Shown: positions 52,420-61,897, counted from the first letter of the stretch. The stretch: 64,000 bases of DNA from CADEDH01 sp965262175 (GCA_965262175.1 CBDHES010000002.1:620001-684000), one strand, 5' to 3'. Numbers and translations are program-made. The notes: generated by a model not told the origin, from the letters alone.

Positions 52420-53241
52420 ATGCGTATCAACAACAACATCATGGCGTTCAACGCCAGCCGGAACCTCTCGGTCTCGAACAACGCGCTGGGTAAGAACCTG
52501 GAGAAGCTGTCGTCGGGCTACCGGATCAACCGAGCCGGCGACGACGCCGCCGGCCTGGTCATCTCCCAGAAGCTGCGGGCCGAGGTCTCGGGCCTCAAGC
52601 AAGCCACCCGCAACGCCCAGGACGGCATCAGCTTCGCCCAGACCGCCGAAGGCGCCCTCGGCGAGGTCCACAACATGCTCCAGCGCATGCGAGACCTCGC
52701 CGTCCAGGCCGCCAACGACACCAACGACGCCGCCTCCCGGACCGCCATCGACGCCGAACTCGACGCCCTGGCCGCCGAGATCGGCCGCATCGGCACCGAC
52801 ACCACCTTCTCCGGCGCCACCGTCTTCAGCGCCACCGCCCTGAACTTCCAGGTCGGCTCCGAAGGCGCCGCCGGCAACCAGATCCAGCTCACCGTCGGCG
52901 TCCTCGACAACACCGGTCTTGGCGGCACCAACCTCACGACCCTCGACGTGACCACCGCCGCTGCGGCCCGGACCACGATCGAGGACATCGACGCCTCGAT
53001 CGCTGCGGTCTCCACCACCCGGGCCTCGATCGGTGCGGTCCAGAACCGCTTCGAGTCCACCGTCCGCACCCTGCAGGTCACCACCGAGAACCTCTCGGCC
53101 TCCGAGTCCCGCATCCGCGACACCGACATGGCCGCCGAGATGGTCGACTTCACCAAGAACCAGATCCTCAGCCAGGCCGGCACCGCCATGCTCGCCCAAG
53201 CCAACACCATCCCCCAGGGAGTCCTCCAGCTCCTCGGCTGA
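52420..53241 (+). CDS. fliC3: Flagellin (copy 3)
   Basis: 273 residues, nearly identical to copy 2 apart from the segment after QIQLTVGVLDN, where it reads TGLGGTNLTTLDVTTAAAAR and agrees better with the broken first copy. That mosaic suggests gene conversion among the three copies. Same leader and start context as copy 2; its own strong hairpin follows. Confidence 0.95.
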   Translation: MRINNNIMAFNASRNLSVSNNALGKNLEKLSSGYRINRAGDDAAGLVISQKLRAEVSGLKQATRNAQDGISFAQTAEGALGEVHNMLQRMRDLAVQAANDTNDAASRTAIDAELDALAAEIGRIGTDTTFSGATVFSATALNFQVGSEGAAGNQIQLTVGVLDNTGLGGTNLTTLDVTTAAAARTTIEDIDASIAAVSTTRASIGAVQNRFESTVRTLQVTTENLSASESRIRDTDMAAEMVDFTKNQILSQAGTAMLAQANTIPQGVLQLLG

Positions 53242-53256
53242 TCGACCCACCGCCGT

Positions 53257-53290
53257 CGAGGAGGTCCGGCCGGTGGGCCGGACCTCCTCG
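53257..53290 (+). terminator. 15-bp hairpin after flagellin copy 3
   Basis: Perfect stem 53257-53271 with 53276-53290 around GGTG, 15 bp past the stop; the strongest terminator in the window. Confidence 0.75.
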
Positions 53291-53343
53291 GCGTTCCCGG
53301 TGACCAGCCGGGCCGGCCAACCGGCCCATCTTGGAGAGCCTGC

Positions 53344-53371
53344 TTTAGTCGCCGCCGGCCAACGCCGAAGA
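53344..53371 (+). promoter_or_regulatory. Possible sigma-28 promoter of fliD
   Basis: TTTA (53344-53347), 16 bases, GCCGAAGA (53364-53371), close to the sigma-28 pattern, 26 bp before the fliD ATG. Confidence 0.3.
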
Positions 53372-53396
53372 AAGAGTGGATCGCAAAGGAGCCAGC

Positions 53397-55316
53397 ATGT
53401 CGTTCATCGACGGTCTGTCGTCGGGTCTCGACACCACATCGATCATCAACCAGCTCATGGCGATCGAGCGTCGGCCTCAGCTGGCGCTCATCGAACAGCG
53501 GGACCAGCGTCAGGCGGCCAAGGCCGAGTTGTCGGCCATCCGGTCGGACATCAACGCCCTGCGGGACCTGGCGGCCGACTTCCGTCTCAACTCGACGTTG
53601 GAGACGGTCTCGGCGACGTCATCGAACCCGACCGCGGTGTCGGTCGTTCCCGGCACGGCGGCCACTACCGGCACCTACACCTTCGAGGTGACCTCGGTGG
53701 CCACTGCGGCCGCCATGTACTCGACGAACCTCTACGCCGGGCTCGACACGGTGGTCACGACGCCGGGGGCCGACGTGTTCCAGGCGTCGAGCTACGAGAG
53801 CCTCGGCTTCTCCGACCTGACCGGGACGGGCCTGGCTTCGGGCCCGGTGGCCTTCGAGGTCGTGCAGGATTCGGCCGCGGCCTCGGTCCGGGGGGCCGGT
53901 CTCACCGGCGGCCCCTACACGATCGGAGCCGGCAACGACTCGCTGATCGTCGACGTGAACGGGACCTCCTACACCCTGACCCTGGCCCACGGCTCCTATG
54001 CCGACTACGACGCCCTGGCCGGGGCGGTGGCCGACGCCGTTGCCGCCCACGGCACGGCCGGCGACGTGATGATCGCCGAGGCCGACGACGCCAACTCGGC
54101 GGTCCAGCTGAGCACGATCGCCGAGGGCAGCGACCACACGATCACGATCACCGGCGGCACCGCGGCGGCCAGCCTCGGGCTATCGCCCGGTGCATCGGCG
54201 ACCGGGACCGACGGGATCGTCGAGGTCGACGGCACCCAGACCGCGATCACCGACACGACCGACGGCGTCGTGGTGACCCTCCCCTCGGGAGCCGGCGGCT
54301 CGATCGACGCCACGATCGGAGGGGCGATCCGCTCCGGCACCGCCACGGTGACCAACTCACCCGTCGACGGCGGCACGGTCGCCGAGCTGGTGGCAGAGGT
54401 CAACCAGGCCGATCTCGGGTACACGGCCATGGCCGTCGACACCGGCGCCGGCTACCGGATACAGCTGACCGCCGACGAGCCGGGCGCCGACTCCGACTTC
54501 ACGCCCGACGCCGGGATCTTCGAGGGCATGGCCTTCACCGTCCTCGCCGATGGCTCCGACGCCGAGCTGACCATCGACGGGGTCAACCCCTTCACCGTGA
54601 CGTCGACCGACAACACCTTCGACGGCCTCTTGCCAGGGGTGACGATCACGGTCAACGACGTGACGGCCGGCCCGGTCACCGTGACCACCGAGCGGGACAC
54701 CGAGACCGTCGCCACCAAGGTCGACGAGTTCATCACCACCTTCAACACCCTGCTGACCCGCATCGCCGACGCGACCCGCAACGACCCCGACGGCCAGCGG
54801 ACCGTCCTCCAGGGGAACCGGGAGGCCCGCCGGGCCGCCGACCAGCTCCGCAGCACCTTCTTCGAGGGTATGGACGACCATCCGCTGACCTCGGTCGGCC
54901 TGGTCGGCATCGAGCTGACCCGCGATGGGGCGATCACCTTCAATCAGGACGCGTTCGCCCAGGCGCTGGTCGACGGCGCCACCGATGTGATGTCGCTGTT
55001 CATCGACCCGACCTCGGGGACCGGGGTCGACGCCGTCCCCGGCGCCTTCGATCGGCTGATCGAGACCGCCGAGGCGATGGCATCGACCGGCGACGGGCTG
55101 CTGTACACCTCGGCCGAGTCGTCGGATCGGGTCATCGCCGACTACGACCGCCAGATCGAGGCCTACGAGCGGCGGCTCGAGGCCCGCGAGGAGTACCTGC
55201 GTCGGGTCTACGCCAACCTCGAGGTGGCCCTCGGGGGACTCGCCGACCAGTCGGCCTACCTGCAGTCGCAGATCTCGCAGCTCAGCTCACTGTCGCCGGG
55301 GCGGAACGAGCAGTGA
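53397..55316 (+). CDS. fliD: Flagellar cap protein FliD
   Basis: 639 residues. N-terminal FliD coil (SFIDGLSSGLDTTSIINQLM), large middle beta-domains with several TxTFEVT and TITVNDVTAGPVTVT strands, and C-terminal coil ending in an antiparallel helix (LEAREEYLRRVYANLEVALG). Pentameric cap that helps flagellin fold at the tip. AAAGGAG is five bases before ATG 53397; a GTG at 53376 is rejected. Its stop overlaps fliS. Confidence 0.93.
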   Translation: MSFIDGLSSGLDTTSIINQLMAIERRPQLALIEQRDQRQAAKAELSAIRSDINALRDLAADFRLNSTLETVSATSSNPTAVSVVPGTAATTGTYTFEVTSVATAAAMYSTNLYAGLDTVVTTPGADVFQASSYESLGFSDLTGTGLASGPVAFEVVQDSAAASVRGAGLTGGPYTIGAGNDSLIVDVNGTSYTLTLAHGSYADYDALAGAVADAVAAHGTAGDVMIAEADDANSAVQLSTIAEGSDHTITITGGTAAASLGLSPGASATGTDGIVEVDGTQTAITDTTDGVVVTLPSGAGGSIDATIGGAIRSGTATVTNSPVDGGTVAELVAEVNQADLGYTAMAVDTGAGYRIQLTADEPGADSDFTPDAGIFEGMAFTVLADGSDAELTIDGVNPFTVTSTDNTFDGLLPGVTITVNDVTAGPVTVTTERDTETVATKVDEFITTFNTLLTRIADATRNDPDGQRTVLQGNREARRAADQLRSTFFEGMDDHPLTSVGLVGIELTRDGAITFNQDAFAQALVDGATDVMSLFIDPTSGTGVDAVPGAFDRLIETAEAMASTGDGLLYTSAESSDRVIADYDRQIEAYERRLEAREEYLRRVYANLEVALGGLADQSAYLQSQISQLSSLSPGRNEQ

Positions 55317-55771
55317 CGCCGAATAGGCGGGCCGCAGCGGCCGAAGCGTACCGGGCCGACGGCATGGCCGGGACGTCTCCCAACAACCTGCTCCTGGCGG
55401 TCTTCGAACGCCTCGAACGCGACCTCCGCAACGCGCTGGTCGCGACGGCCGGCAACGACGTCGAGACCGCCCACCAGACCCTGGTCAACGCCCAGGAGCT
55501 GGTGCTCGAGCTCCGGCTCGCCCTCGATCCCGATCAGTGGCCGCCGGCCGCCAAACTGCAGGCGATCTACGACTACCTGATCGACCGCATGATCGAGGCC
55601 AACCTGACCAAGGACCCGACCATCGTCGCCCAGTGCCTCGAGATCGTCGTGCCACTGTCCGAGACCTGGACCGAGGCCGATCGGATGATCCGGTCCGAGG
55701 GCGGCACCCCCGGCACCCCGCCGGCCGGCCACCGCCCCACCGGCACCGGCGCGGCCGGAGCGACCGCCTGA
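55313..55771 (+). CDS. fliS: Flagellin export chaperone FliS
   Basis: 152 residues, a four-helix FliS fold: AYRADGMAGTSPNNLLLAVFERLERD, VNAQELVLELRLALD, LQAIYDYLIDRMIEANLTKD. It keeps flagellin C-termini unpolymerised before export. GTG 55313 overlaps the fliD stop (GTGA). A Gly/Thr/Pro tail extends it. The long open frame that runs into this gene from the flagellin region is not coding. Confidence 0.92.
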   Translation: MTPNRRAAAAEAYRADGMAGTSPNNLLLAVFERLERDLRNALVATAGNDVETAHQTLVNAQELVLELRLALDPDQWPPAAKLQAIYDYLIDRMIEANLTKDPTIVAQCLEIVVPLSETWTEADRMIRSEGGTPGTPPAGHRPTGTGAAGATA

Positions 55772-55774
55772 TCG

Positions 55775-56107
55775 ATGAGCGCCTGGGCCGACGGTCTCGA
55801 TTCCTTCGAGCGGCGACTGCGGCGATGCCGCCGCCTCCTCGACGAGATCGTCGAGGAACCGGGCGCAGATCCCGAGCCGCTCCCCACCTTCGAGCTGGAG
55901 CGGTGGCCGACCCCCGAGCTCATCGCCGCCGGACCGATGCCGGCCGAGCTCCGCCCCCGAGCCGAGGCGCTCCTGGCCGCCGGCCGAGCCCTCGAGCAGG
56001 ATCTCATGGCCCGCCGCGCCGCCCTTCCCCCGCTTCCCTCCCGGGCCTTCGGGTCCGGTCGTCGTCGATCCGCCACCTCCCCGTCCCGCTTCGACCGCTC
56101 CGCCTGA
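55775..56107 (+). CDS. Small helical protein at the FliT position
   Basis: 110 residues starting 3 bp after fliS. Two amphipathic helices (ERRLRRCRRLLDEIVEE and AEALLAAGRALEQDLMARRAAL) separated by a Pro-rich turn and followed by a basic tail. FliT, the FliD chaperone, usually follows fliS and is a small helical protein, so this may be a diverged FliT. There is no clear sequence match. Confidence 0.6.
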   Translation: MSAWADGLDSFERRLRRCRRLLDEIVEEPGADPEPLPTFELERWPTPELIAAGPMPAELRPRAEALLAAGRALEQDLMARRAALPPLPSRAFGSGRRRSATSPSRFDRSA

Positions 56108-56187
56108 CGCCGGCCACCGCTCCGATTGGGCCACCCGACCCATCGGCCGACCGGCGAATGAGCACCCCGGCCTACGAAGGCTGAGAC

Positions 56188-56210
56188 CGCCCGTCCGATG
56201 GAGACGGGCG
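56188..56210 (+). terminator. Hairpin between the fliD-fliS unit and flgB
   Basis: CGCCCGTC (56188-56195) pairs with GACGGGCG (56203-56210), loop of 7. The rest of 56108-56280 holds no gene; a promoter for the flgB operon must lie here but I cannot place it. Confidence 0.5.
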
Positions 56211-56280
56211 AGCTGGATGCTCGGCATCGATGCCCAGGGACCGGGCACCCCCGCATTCCCCGTTCCCGAAGGAGCTGTCG

Positions 56281-56625
56281 ATGAACGTCGGCGGTACCCA
56301 GTCTCAGTATCTGGCGGCGGCCCTCCGAGGCCTGGAAGCCCAGCGCCAGGCCGCAGAGCACAACATCGCCAACATCGAGACCCCGGGGTTCCGGGCCCGT
56401 CGAGTGTCGTTCGAGGCGTCGCTCCGGGCGGCCATCGAGGCCGGCACCCCCTCCCGGTCGCGGATCACCGTCGCCGAGAGCACCGGTCCGCTCCGCCTCG
56501 ACGGGTCGAACGTCAACCCGACCACCGAGGTCACCGAGCTGGAGCTGAACGCCCTCCGCCAGCAGCTGGTGACCACGGCCCTCAACTCGCACTACGACCG
56601 CATCCGCACCGCATTGGGATCCTGA
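56281..56625 (+). CDS. flgB: Flagellar basal body rod protein FlgB
   Basis: 114 residues with the rod-family N-terminus (AEHNIANIETPGFRARRVSFE) and the C-terminal ELELNALRQQLVTTALNSHY helix. Most proximal rod part. CGAAGGAG is six bases before ATG 56281. First gene of the large basal-body operon. Confidence 0.93.
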   Translation: MNVGGTQSQYLAAALRGLEAQRQAAEHNIANIETPGFRARRVSFEASLRAAIEAGTPSRSRITVAESTGPLRLDGSNVNPTTEVTELELNALRQQLVTTALNSHYDRIRTALGS

Positions 56626-56626
56626 C

Positions 56627-57034
56627 ATGAGCGGACCGTTCCACAGCCTCTCGATCGCCAGCTCCGGCCTCCACACGTACCAGACCTGGCTCGACGCCAT
56701 CGCCCACAACGTCGCCAACGTCAACACCGTCGCCTCCACCGAGGAGGAGGCGTTCCGAGAGCAGCTGATCGTGGTCGGCACCAAGCACGAGGGCGGCCGC
56801 CCGGCCGGTGTCCGAACCGCCGGCGTGGTGCGCGGCGACCCCGACGGCATCGTCGTCTATGAACCGAGCCATCCCCTGGCGGACGAAGAGGGAATGGTTC
56901 GACGGCCGGGGTTCAGCCTGGCCCAGCAGATGAGCAGTCTCCTGGTAGCGCAGCGGGCCTACCAGGCGAACGCGTCCGCCTTCCGTAGCGCCCGAGAGGC
57001 CTACCAACGAGCCCTGGAGATCGGGACCCGATGA
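56627..57034 (+). CDS. flgC: Flagellar basal body rod protein FlgC
   Basis: 135 residues. The rod motif is HNVANVNTVAS, without the usual PGY after the Asn-Thr, and the C-terminal half has the normal SSLLVAQRAYQANASAFRSA coil. Placed between flgB and fliE, as in most operons. Overlaps fliE by four bases. Confidence 0.92.
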   Translation: MSGPFHSLSIASSGLHTYQTWLDAIAHNVANVNTVASTEEEAFREQLIVVGTKHEGGRPAGVRTAGVVRGDPDGIVVYEPSHPLADEEGMVRRPGFSLAQQMSSLLVAQRAYQANASAFRSAREAYQRALEIGTR

Positions 57035-57354
57035 CTTCTCCAATCCGCCCCATCCGCGTACCCGGGATCAGCGTCGGAGGTGTCTCGCCAGCCGAGAGCT
57101 CCGAGCCCGCCCTGACCGGGGACTCCGACGCCGGCACCGCCTTCGCCGAGGCGGTCAGCAACGCCCTGTCGCGGGTCAGCAACCTGGACGCCGCCGTCGA
57201 CGAGTTGGCCCGCCGGGCTGCGGTCGGCGACCTGGAGTCGGTCAGCGACTTCATGGTCGCCGCCACCGAAGCCCAGCTGACCACCGAGATCACCGTCGCC
57301 GTTCGGGACCGGGCCATCTCCGCCTTCAATGACATCATGCGGATGCAGATCTGA
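57031..57354 (+). CDS. fliE: Flagellar hook-basal body adaptor FliE
   Basis: 107 residues. C-terminal ~80 residues match FliE (FAEAVSNALSRVSNLDAAVD, VAATEAQLTTEITVAVRDRA, ending FNDIMRMQI). Links MS ring to rod. ATGA overlap with flgC and TGATG with fliF. Confidence 0.93.
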   Translation: MTSPIRPIRVPGISVGGVSPAESSEPALTGDSDAGTAFAEAVSNALSRVSNLDAAVDELARRAAVGDLESVSDFMVAATEAQLTTEITVAVRDRAISAFNDIMRMQI

Positions 57355-58955
57355 TGGCGGGGGTCGACATCGAGGCCATCGGGCGAAGTGCCGCGCTGTC
57401 GGCCCAACGGATGAGCGGACCTCAGAAGCTGACGCTGGCCTTGGCGTTCATCGCCACCGCCGCCGGCATGTTCGCCATCGCCCGGGTCACCAGCAGCACG
57501 CCGATGAGCACCCTGTACGCCGACCTCGACCCCGACTCCGCGGCGTCGGTCGTGTCGGAGCTCGACAGTCGAGGGGTCCCCTACGAGCTCGACGCCGGCG
57601 GCCGGGTGGTCCGAGTCCCGAGCGACGAGGTCCACAGCCTCCGGCTCAGCCTCTCCTCGGAGGGCCTGCCGAACGGCAGCACCGGCTGGTCGGTCCTGGA
57701 GGATCAGGGCCTCACCACCTCGGCCTTCGATCAGCGGGTCGGCTACCAGCGGGCCATGCAGGGCGAGCTGGCCCGGACGATCGCCTCGATAGACGGCGTC
57801 TCGGAGGCCAGCGTCCACCTCGTCATCCCCGAGCACGACTTCTTGACCGAGGACGATCGGGTGGCGTCGGCGTCGGTGCTGGTCGACACCGGGGGCCGAG
57901 CGCTGTCGCCGATGCAGGTCGACGCGGTGGTCAACCTCGTCGCCTCGGCGGTCGAGGGCCTGACCCCCGATCAGGTGTCGGTGGCCGACGAGACCGGACG
58001 GGTTCTGGCCGCCCCCGGCCAGGGCGACGGCGTTGTCGGCCTCGAGGGCGACAACCAGCTCCGGGCCAAGCAGAGCTACGAGGCGACCCTCGAGGCAGAT
58101 CTCGAGCAGATGCTGGCGGCGGTCGTCGGGCCGGGCATGGCGCTGGTGACCGTCGAAGCCGAGCTCGACTTCGACTCGGTCGTCACCGTCACCGAGCAGT
58201 ACCAGCCGACCCAGACCGAGGACGGCGACCAGATGCTGATCGCCGAGACGACCCGGAACGAGCAGTACCGGGACGGCGACGCCGAGGTCGACGTCGAGGA
58301 GCCGCTCGACATCGAGGTTCCCGAGGGTGAGGAGGCCCCGGAGGTCGAGGAGGGCGAGGCCGCCGGAACGGGCGTCGACTACTCGCTGGACGAGCGGGAC
58401 GCCACCTACGCCGTCGACAAGGTCGTGACCAACGCCGAGAACGCCGTCGGTGAGGTCGTCTCGCTGTCGGTCTCGGTGCTGGTCGACGAGAACGCCGTCG
58501 ACGCCGCCCGGGTCGCCGAGATCGAGGAGATGGTCTCGGCCGCCGCCGGGCTCGACCCGGCCCGGGGCGACGGGCTGGCGGTGACCCTGATGCCCCTCGA
58601 CGAGGGCTTCATCGAAGCGGTCGAGGCCGGCGCAGCCGCCGAGGGAACCTCGGCCGGCGGGTTGGACATCTTCGGACTCATCCGCATGGTGCTCGCCTCG
58701 CTGATCGGTGTGGTGGTCATCCTCCTCGGGCTCCGCTACCTGGCCCGGGGTTCCCGGCAGGCGGCCGAGGTGACCGAGATCGTCGACTACGAGCTGGTCG
58801 ATCCCGCCCGGGCCGCCCTACCGGAGGGTGGCGACGACGACGAGCCCGGTGAGCCGGCGGACGTCCGACTCCAGGGCCTCATCGAGAACCAGTCGGACGA
58901 CGTGGCCGGGGTCCTTCGGACGTGGCTCAACGAGGACGAGGCGGCGGTCCGATGA
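57354..58955 (+). CDS. fliF: Flagellar MS-ring protein FliF
   Basis: 533 residues. A first membrane helix (~25-42), the ring-building motifs (LYADLDPDSAASVVSELDSRGVPYEL-type, then YQRAMQGELARTIASIDGV), an acidic insertion (~305-335), the second membrane helix (~443-463) and a C-terminal tail for FliG ending AGVLRTWLNEDE. Shape and length are normal. Overlaps fliG by four bases. Confidence 0.95.
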   Translation: MAGVDIEAIGRSAALSAQRMSGPQKLTLALAFIATAAGMFAIARVTSSTPMSTLYADLDPDSAASVVSELDSRGVPYELDAGGRVVRVPSDEVHSLRLSLSSEGLPNGSTGWSVLEDQGLTTSAFDQRVGYQRAMQGELARTIASIDGVSEASVHLVIPEHDFLTEDDRVASASVLVDTGGRALSPMQVDAVVNLVASAVEGLTPDQVSVADETGRVLAAPGQGDGVVGLEGDNQLRAKQSYEATLEADLEQMLAAVVGPGMALVTVEAELDFDSVVTVTEQYQPTQTEDGDQMLIAETTRNEQYRDGDAEVDVEEPLDIEVPEGEEAPEVEEGEAAGTGVDYSLDERDATYAVDKVVTNAENAVGEVVSLSVSVLVDENAVDAARVAEIEEMVSAAAGLDPARGDGLAVTLMPLDEGFIEAVEAGAAAEGTSAGGLDIFGLIRMVLASLIGVVVILLGLRYLARGSRQAAEVTEIVDYELVDPARAALPEGGDDDEPGEPADVRLQGLIENQSDDVAGVLRTWLNEDEAAVR

Positions 58956-59959
58956 CCGACGTGAGTCAGCTTCCCGCCAAGCGGAAGGCGGCGATCCTCC
59001 TCCTCAAGTTGGGTGCCGAGGACTCGGGCCCATTGCTGAAGGCCCTCCGCCGACCGGAGTTGAGCACCGCGGTCGACGAGGTATCGCGGCTGGGTCGGGT
59101 CGGGTCCGATCTGGCCGAGGCCGTCGTCGAGGAGTTCGTCCGGGAGGTCGAGGCCGACAACCTCCAACCCGGCGACCAGGAGCGAGCCTTCGAGTACCTG
59201 GAGGCGACGTTCGGTCGGCGGGTGGCCCAGCAGGTCATCGCCGAGCTCAACGGAACCCCGATCCACATCCCGTTCGACTTCCTCGACCTGCTGGAGTCCA
59301 AGACCGTCGCCGAGGCGCTCGGAACCGAACACCCTCAGACGATCGCCCTGATCCTGTCGTACCTGTCGCCGGAGACCGCGGCCGAGATCCTGGAGCACCT
59401 CCCACCGGATCTGACCGTGCAGATCGGTGTCCGCCTCGGGACGATGGGGAAGGTGACCGCCGACGCCCTGCTGGCCGTCGAACGGGCGGTCCGGGTCCGG
59501 TGCACCACCGCCCTCGACGCCAAGCACGAGGAGCCGACCGGTGGGGTCGACTCGTTGGTCGAGCTGCTGATGGCGGCCGACAAGGACCTCGAAGAGAAGA
59601 TGATGGAGGGTCTGGCGTCCAAGGCCGCCGATCTGGCCGCCGAGGTCCGAGCCAAGCTCTTCACCTTCGACGACATCGAGCTGATCGAGGATCGCCAGAT
59701 GCAGATGGTGCTCCGCAACGTCGATGCGTCCCGCCTCCCGCTGGCGCTCAAGGGCGTCTCGGAGATCGTTCGGGACAAGTTCCTCAACAACCTGTCGAGC
59801 CGAGCCAAGGAGAACCTCCTCGACGAGTTCGAGCTCCTCGGGTCGGTCAGGATGAGCGACGTCGAGGAGGCCCAGACCGAGATCCTGGAGACGATCCGGA
59901 CCCTCGAGGAGTCGGGCGACCTCGTCATCAACCGGGGAGGGGGCGACTTTGTCGGCTGA
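58952..59959 (+). CDS. fliG: Flagellar motor switch protein FliG
   Basis: 335 residues with N, middle (EHPQTIALILSYL) and C domains (FTFDDIELIEDRQMQMVLRN with the charged torque helix, SSRAKENLLDEFE). ATG 58952 overlaps the fliF stop (ATGA) and starts the family homology. Binds FliF, FliM and MotA. Confidence 0.95.
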   Translation: MTDVSQLPAKRKAAILLLKLGAEDSGPLLKALRRPELSTAVDEVSRLGRVGSDLAEAVVEEFVREVEADNLQPGDQERAFEYLEATFGRRVAQQVIAELNGTPIHIPFDFLDLLESKTVAEALGTEHPQTIALILSYLSPETAAEILEHLPPDLTVQIGVRLGTMGKVTADALLAVERAVRVRCTTALDAKHEEPTGGVDSLVELLMAADKDLEEKMMEGLASKAADLAAEVRAKLFTFDDIELIEDRQMQMVLRNVDASRLPLALKGVSEIVRDKFLNNLSSRAKENLLDEFELLGSVRMSDVEEAQTEILETIRTLEESGDLVINRGGGDFVG

Positions 59960-60572
59960 GCGACGCATCCTGTTGCCCGGGCTCGGCAAGAACCGGCCGG
60001 TCGAGCCGCTCGAGGCGTTCGACGCCACCGAGCCGTCGACCATCGAGCCGGTCGGCCCATGGGCCGCCGACATCGACCGGGTGCTGGCCCAGGCTCGCCG
60101 CCAGGGCATGGCCGAAGGCCGAGCCGAGGGCTTCGCCGCCGCCGAAGCGGCCGCGGCATCCCAGTTGTCGGCCGACCGGACCCGGCTCGCTGCGGCGGTC
60201 GATCGGGCGCTCGACGCCCTCTCCCGCCGGGAGACCGAGGTCGAGAGCCGAATGGTACGGGAGGTGGCGGAGCTGGCATTGGAGATCGTCGGCGCCATCC
60301 TCGATCGGGAGGTCTCGGTGGCCGACGACCCGGGAGCCGAGGCGATCGCCCGGTGCCTGACCTTGGCCCCCGCCGACGGCGACCTCGTCGCTCGACTCCA
60401 TCCCGACGATGCCGAGAACGTCGGCCAGGTGGCCGGCCTCCTCGATCGTCAGCTCAAGGTGGTCGCCGACCCGTCGCTCCAGCCCGGCGACGCCATCGTC
60501 ACCGTCGACTCCTCGACGATCGATGCTCGCCGGTCGACCGCCATCGAGCGGGTCCGGGCGCTGCTCCGATGA
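59949..60572 (+). CDS. fliH: Flagellar export regulator FliH
   Basis: 207 residues from TTG 59949, which has GGGGAGGGGG upstream and overlaps fliG by 11 bp. An Ala/Glu-rich coiled coil with GxxxG-like spacings (AEGRAEGFAAAEAA) and a V-ATPase E-subunit-like C-terminal domain (VADPSLQPGDAIVTVDSS). Binds FliI and FliN. Overlaps fliI (ATGA). Confidence 0.88.
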   Translation: MSAERRILLPGLGKNRPVEPLEAFDATEPSTIEPVGPWAADIDRVLAQARRQGMAEGRAEGFAAAEAAAASQLSADRTRLAAAVDRALDALSRRETEVESRMVREVAELALEIVGAILDREVSVADDPGAEAIARCLTLAPADGDLVARLHPDDAENVGQVAGLLDRQLKVVADPSLQPGDAIVTVDSSTIDARRSTAIERVRALLR

Positions 60573-61897
60573 CGCTCTCGGGAACCGAGCGGGGGGCCCG
60601 CCTCCGGGACGCAGCCCGACCCCGGGTCGAGGGACGGGTCGAGCGGGTCGGCCAGTACGAGGTCGAGATCGCCGGCCTGCCGGTCGGCCTCGGCGACCTC
60701 GTCGTGCTGGGCGCCGAACGCCCGATCGAAGCCGAGGTCGTGGCCGTCGACCGGGACCGGGCCACCGTCCTGGCGTTCGGGCCGCTGCGGGGCCGGAGGG
60801 TCGGCGAGCCGGCCAAGGTCACCGGCCGGACCCCTGGCGTGCCGACCGGCGGTCAGCTCCTGGGCCGCATCCTCGACGGGCTCGGCCAACCGATCGACGA
60901 CGGACCACCGCTCGACGAGGCATCGACCGCTCCGCTCCACGACGAGCCTCCTTCGGCGCTCAGCCGACCGAGGATCACCCGACCGATGCCGGTCGGCGTC
61001 CGGGCCATCGACACGTTCCTGACCTGTGGCCGTGGCCAGCGGATCGCCATCCTGGCCGGCTCGGGCGTCGGCAAGTCCAGCCTGCTGTCGATGTTGATCC
61101 GCGGCTCGGAGGCCGACGTCAACGTGCTGTGCCTGGTCGGCGAGCGGGGCCGAGAGGTCCGGGAGTTCCTCGACAACGACCTCGGGCCCGACGGGCTCTC
61201 GTCGAGCGTGGTGGTGGTGGCGACCTCCGACCAACCGGCACTGGTCCGGCGCAACGCGGCCTACGTGGCCACGACGATCGGCGAGCGGTTCCGGGACGAC
61301 GGGCTCCACGTCAACCTGCTGATGGACAGCGTGACCCGGTTCGCCCTCGCCCAGCGGGACATCGGCCTCGCGGCCGGCGAGCTGCCCACCACCCGGGGCT
61401 ACCCCCCGTCGTCGCTCGGTTCGCTCCCGACCCTGCTGGAACGGGCCGGGACGGCGGCGTCGGGCGGTTCGATCACCGGCTTCTACACGGTGCTGGTCGA
61501 GGCCGACGATCTCCACGATCCGGTGGGCGACACCGTCCGGTCGATCGTCGACGGCCATGTCGTGCTGAGCCGGGACCTGGCCAACGCCGGCCACTTCCCC
61601 AGCATCGACGTCCTGGCGTCGTCGTCCCGGGTCGCCCCGTCGGTGACCACCCCCGAGCAACGGGCACTGGCCGCCGACGGTCGCCGGCTGCTGGCGGTCC
61701 ACGACCGGGCCCGCGATCTCATCGAGGTCGGGGCCTACGTGCCGGGCAGCGATCCCGAGGTCGACCGGGCGGTCGCGGTCGCCCCGGCCCTCGACGCCTT
61801 CCGTCGCCAGGATCTCCGAGAGATCTCATCGTTCCCCGAGTCGTGGCAGCGGCTGGCCGCCGTGGTCGGTCAACCCGGTGAGGCGGCCATCGCGTGA
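60569..61897 (+). CDS. fliI: Flagellar export ATPase FliI
   Basis: 442 residues, F1-beta-like. Walker A AGSGVGKS (163-170), LVGERGREVREF, Walker B LLMDSVTRFA and the GYPPSSLGSLPTLLERAG segment specific to type III/flagellar ATPases. Feeds cargo to the gate. ATG 60569 overlaps the fliH stop. Confidence 0.96.
   Translation: MTLSGTERGARLRDAARPRVEGRVERVGQYEVEIAGLPVGLGDLVVLGAERPIEAEVVAVDRDRATVLAFGPLRGRRVGEPAKVTGRTPGVPTGGQLLGRILDGLGQPIDDGPPLDEASTAPLHDEPPSALSRPRITRPMPVGVRAIDTFLTCGRGQRIAILAGSGVGKSSLLSMLIRGSEADVNVLCLVGERGREVREFLDNDLGPDGLSSSVVVVATSDQPALVRRNAAYVATTIGERFRDDGLHVNLLMDSVTRFALAQRDIGLAAGELPTTRGYPPSSLGSLPTLLERAGTAASGGSITGFYTVLVEADDLHDPVGDTVRSIVDGHVVLSRDLANAGHFPSIDVLASSSRVAPSVTTPEQRALAADGRRLLAVHDRARDLIEVGAYVPGSDPEVDRAVAVAPALDAFRRQDLREISSFPESWQRLAAVVGQPGEAAIA

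Larger units (their letters stand above)
51187..53241 (+). repeat. Tandem duplication of a flagellin gene with its leader
   Basis: The sequence from 51187 is repeated from 52272, offset 1085 bp, through the ends of both flagellin genes (52156 and 53241). The leader is nearly identical (one difference noted, at 51212/52297) and the genes differ mainly in the middle (around 51828-51910). The intergenic hairpins after the two stops are unrelated. Confidence 0.92.

Noticed and set aside
51187..53241. Assembly artefact as the source of the two identical flagellin units
   Set aside because: The copies differ in their middle segments and have different downstream hairpins, so they are not a simple duplicated contig end, although long reads would settle it.
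53033..55771. A 912-codon plus-strand frame from flagellin copy 3 through fliD to fliS
   Set aside because: Only its last 152 codons encode a recognisable protein (FliS); the rest is an out-of-frame shadow of fliC3 and fliD.
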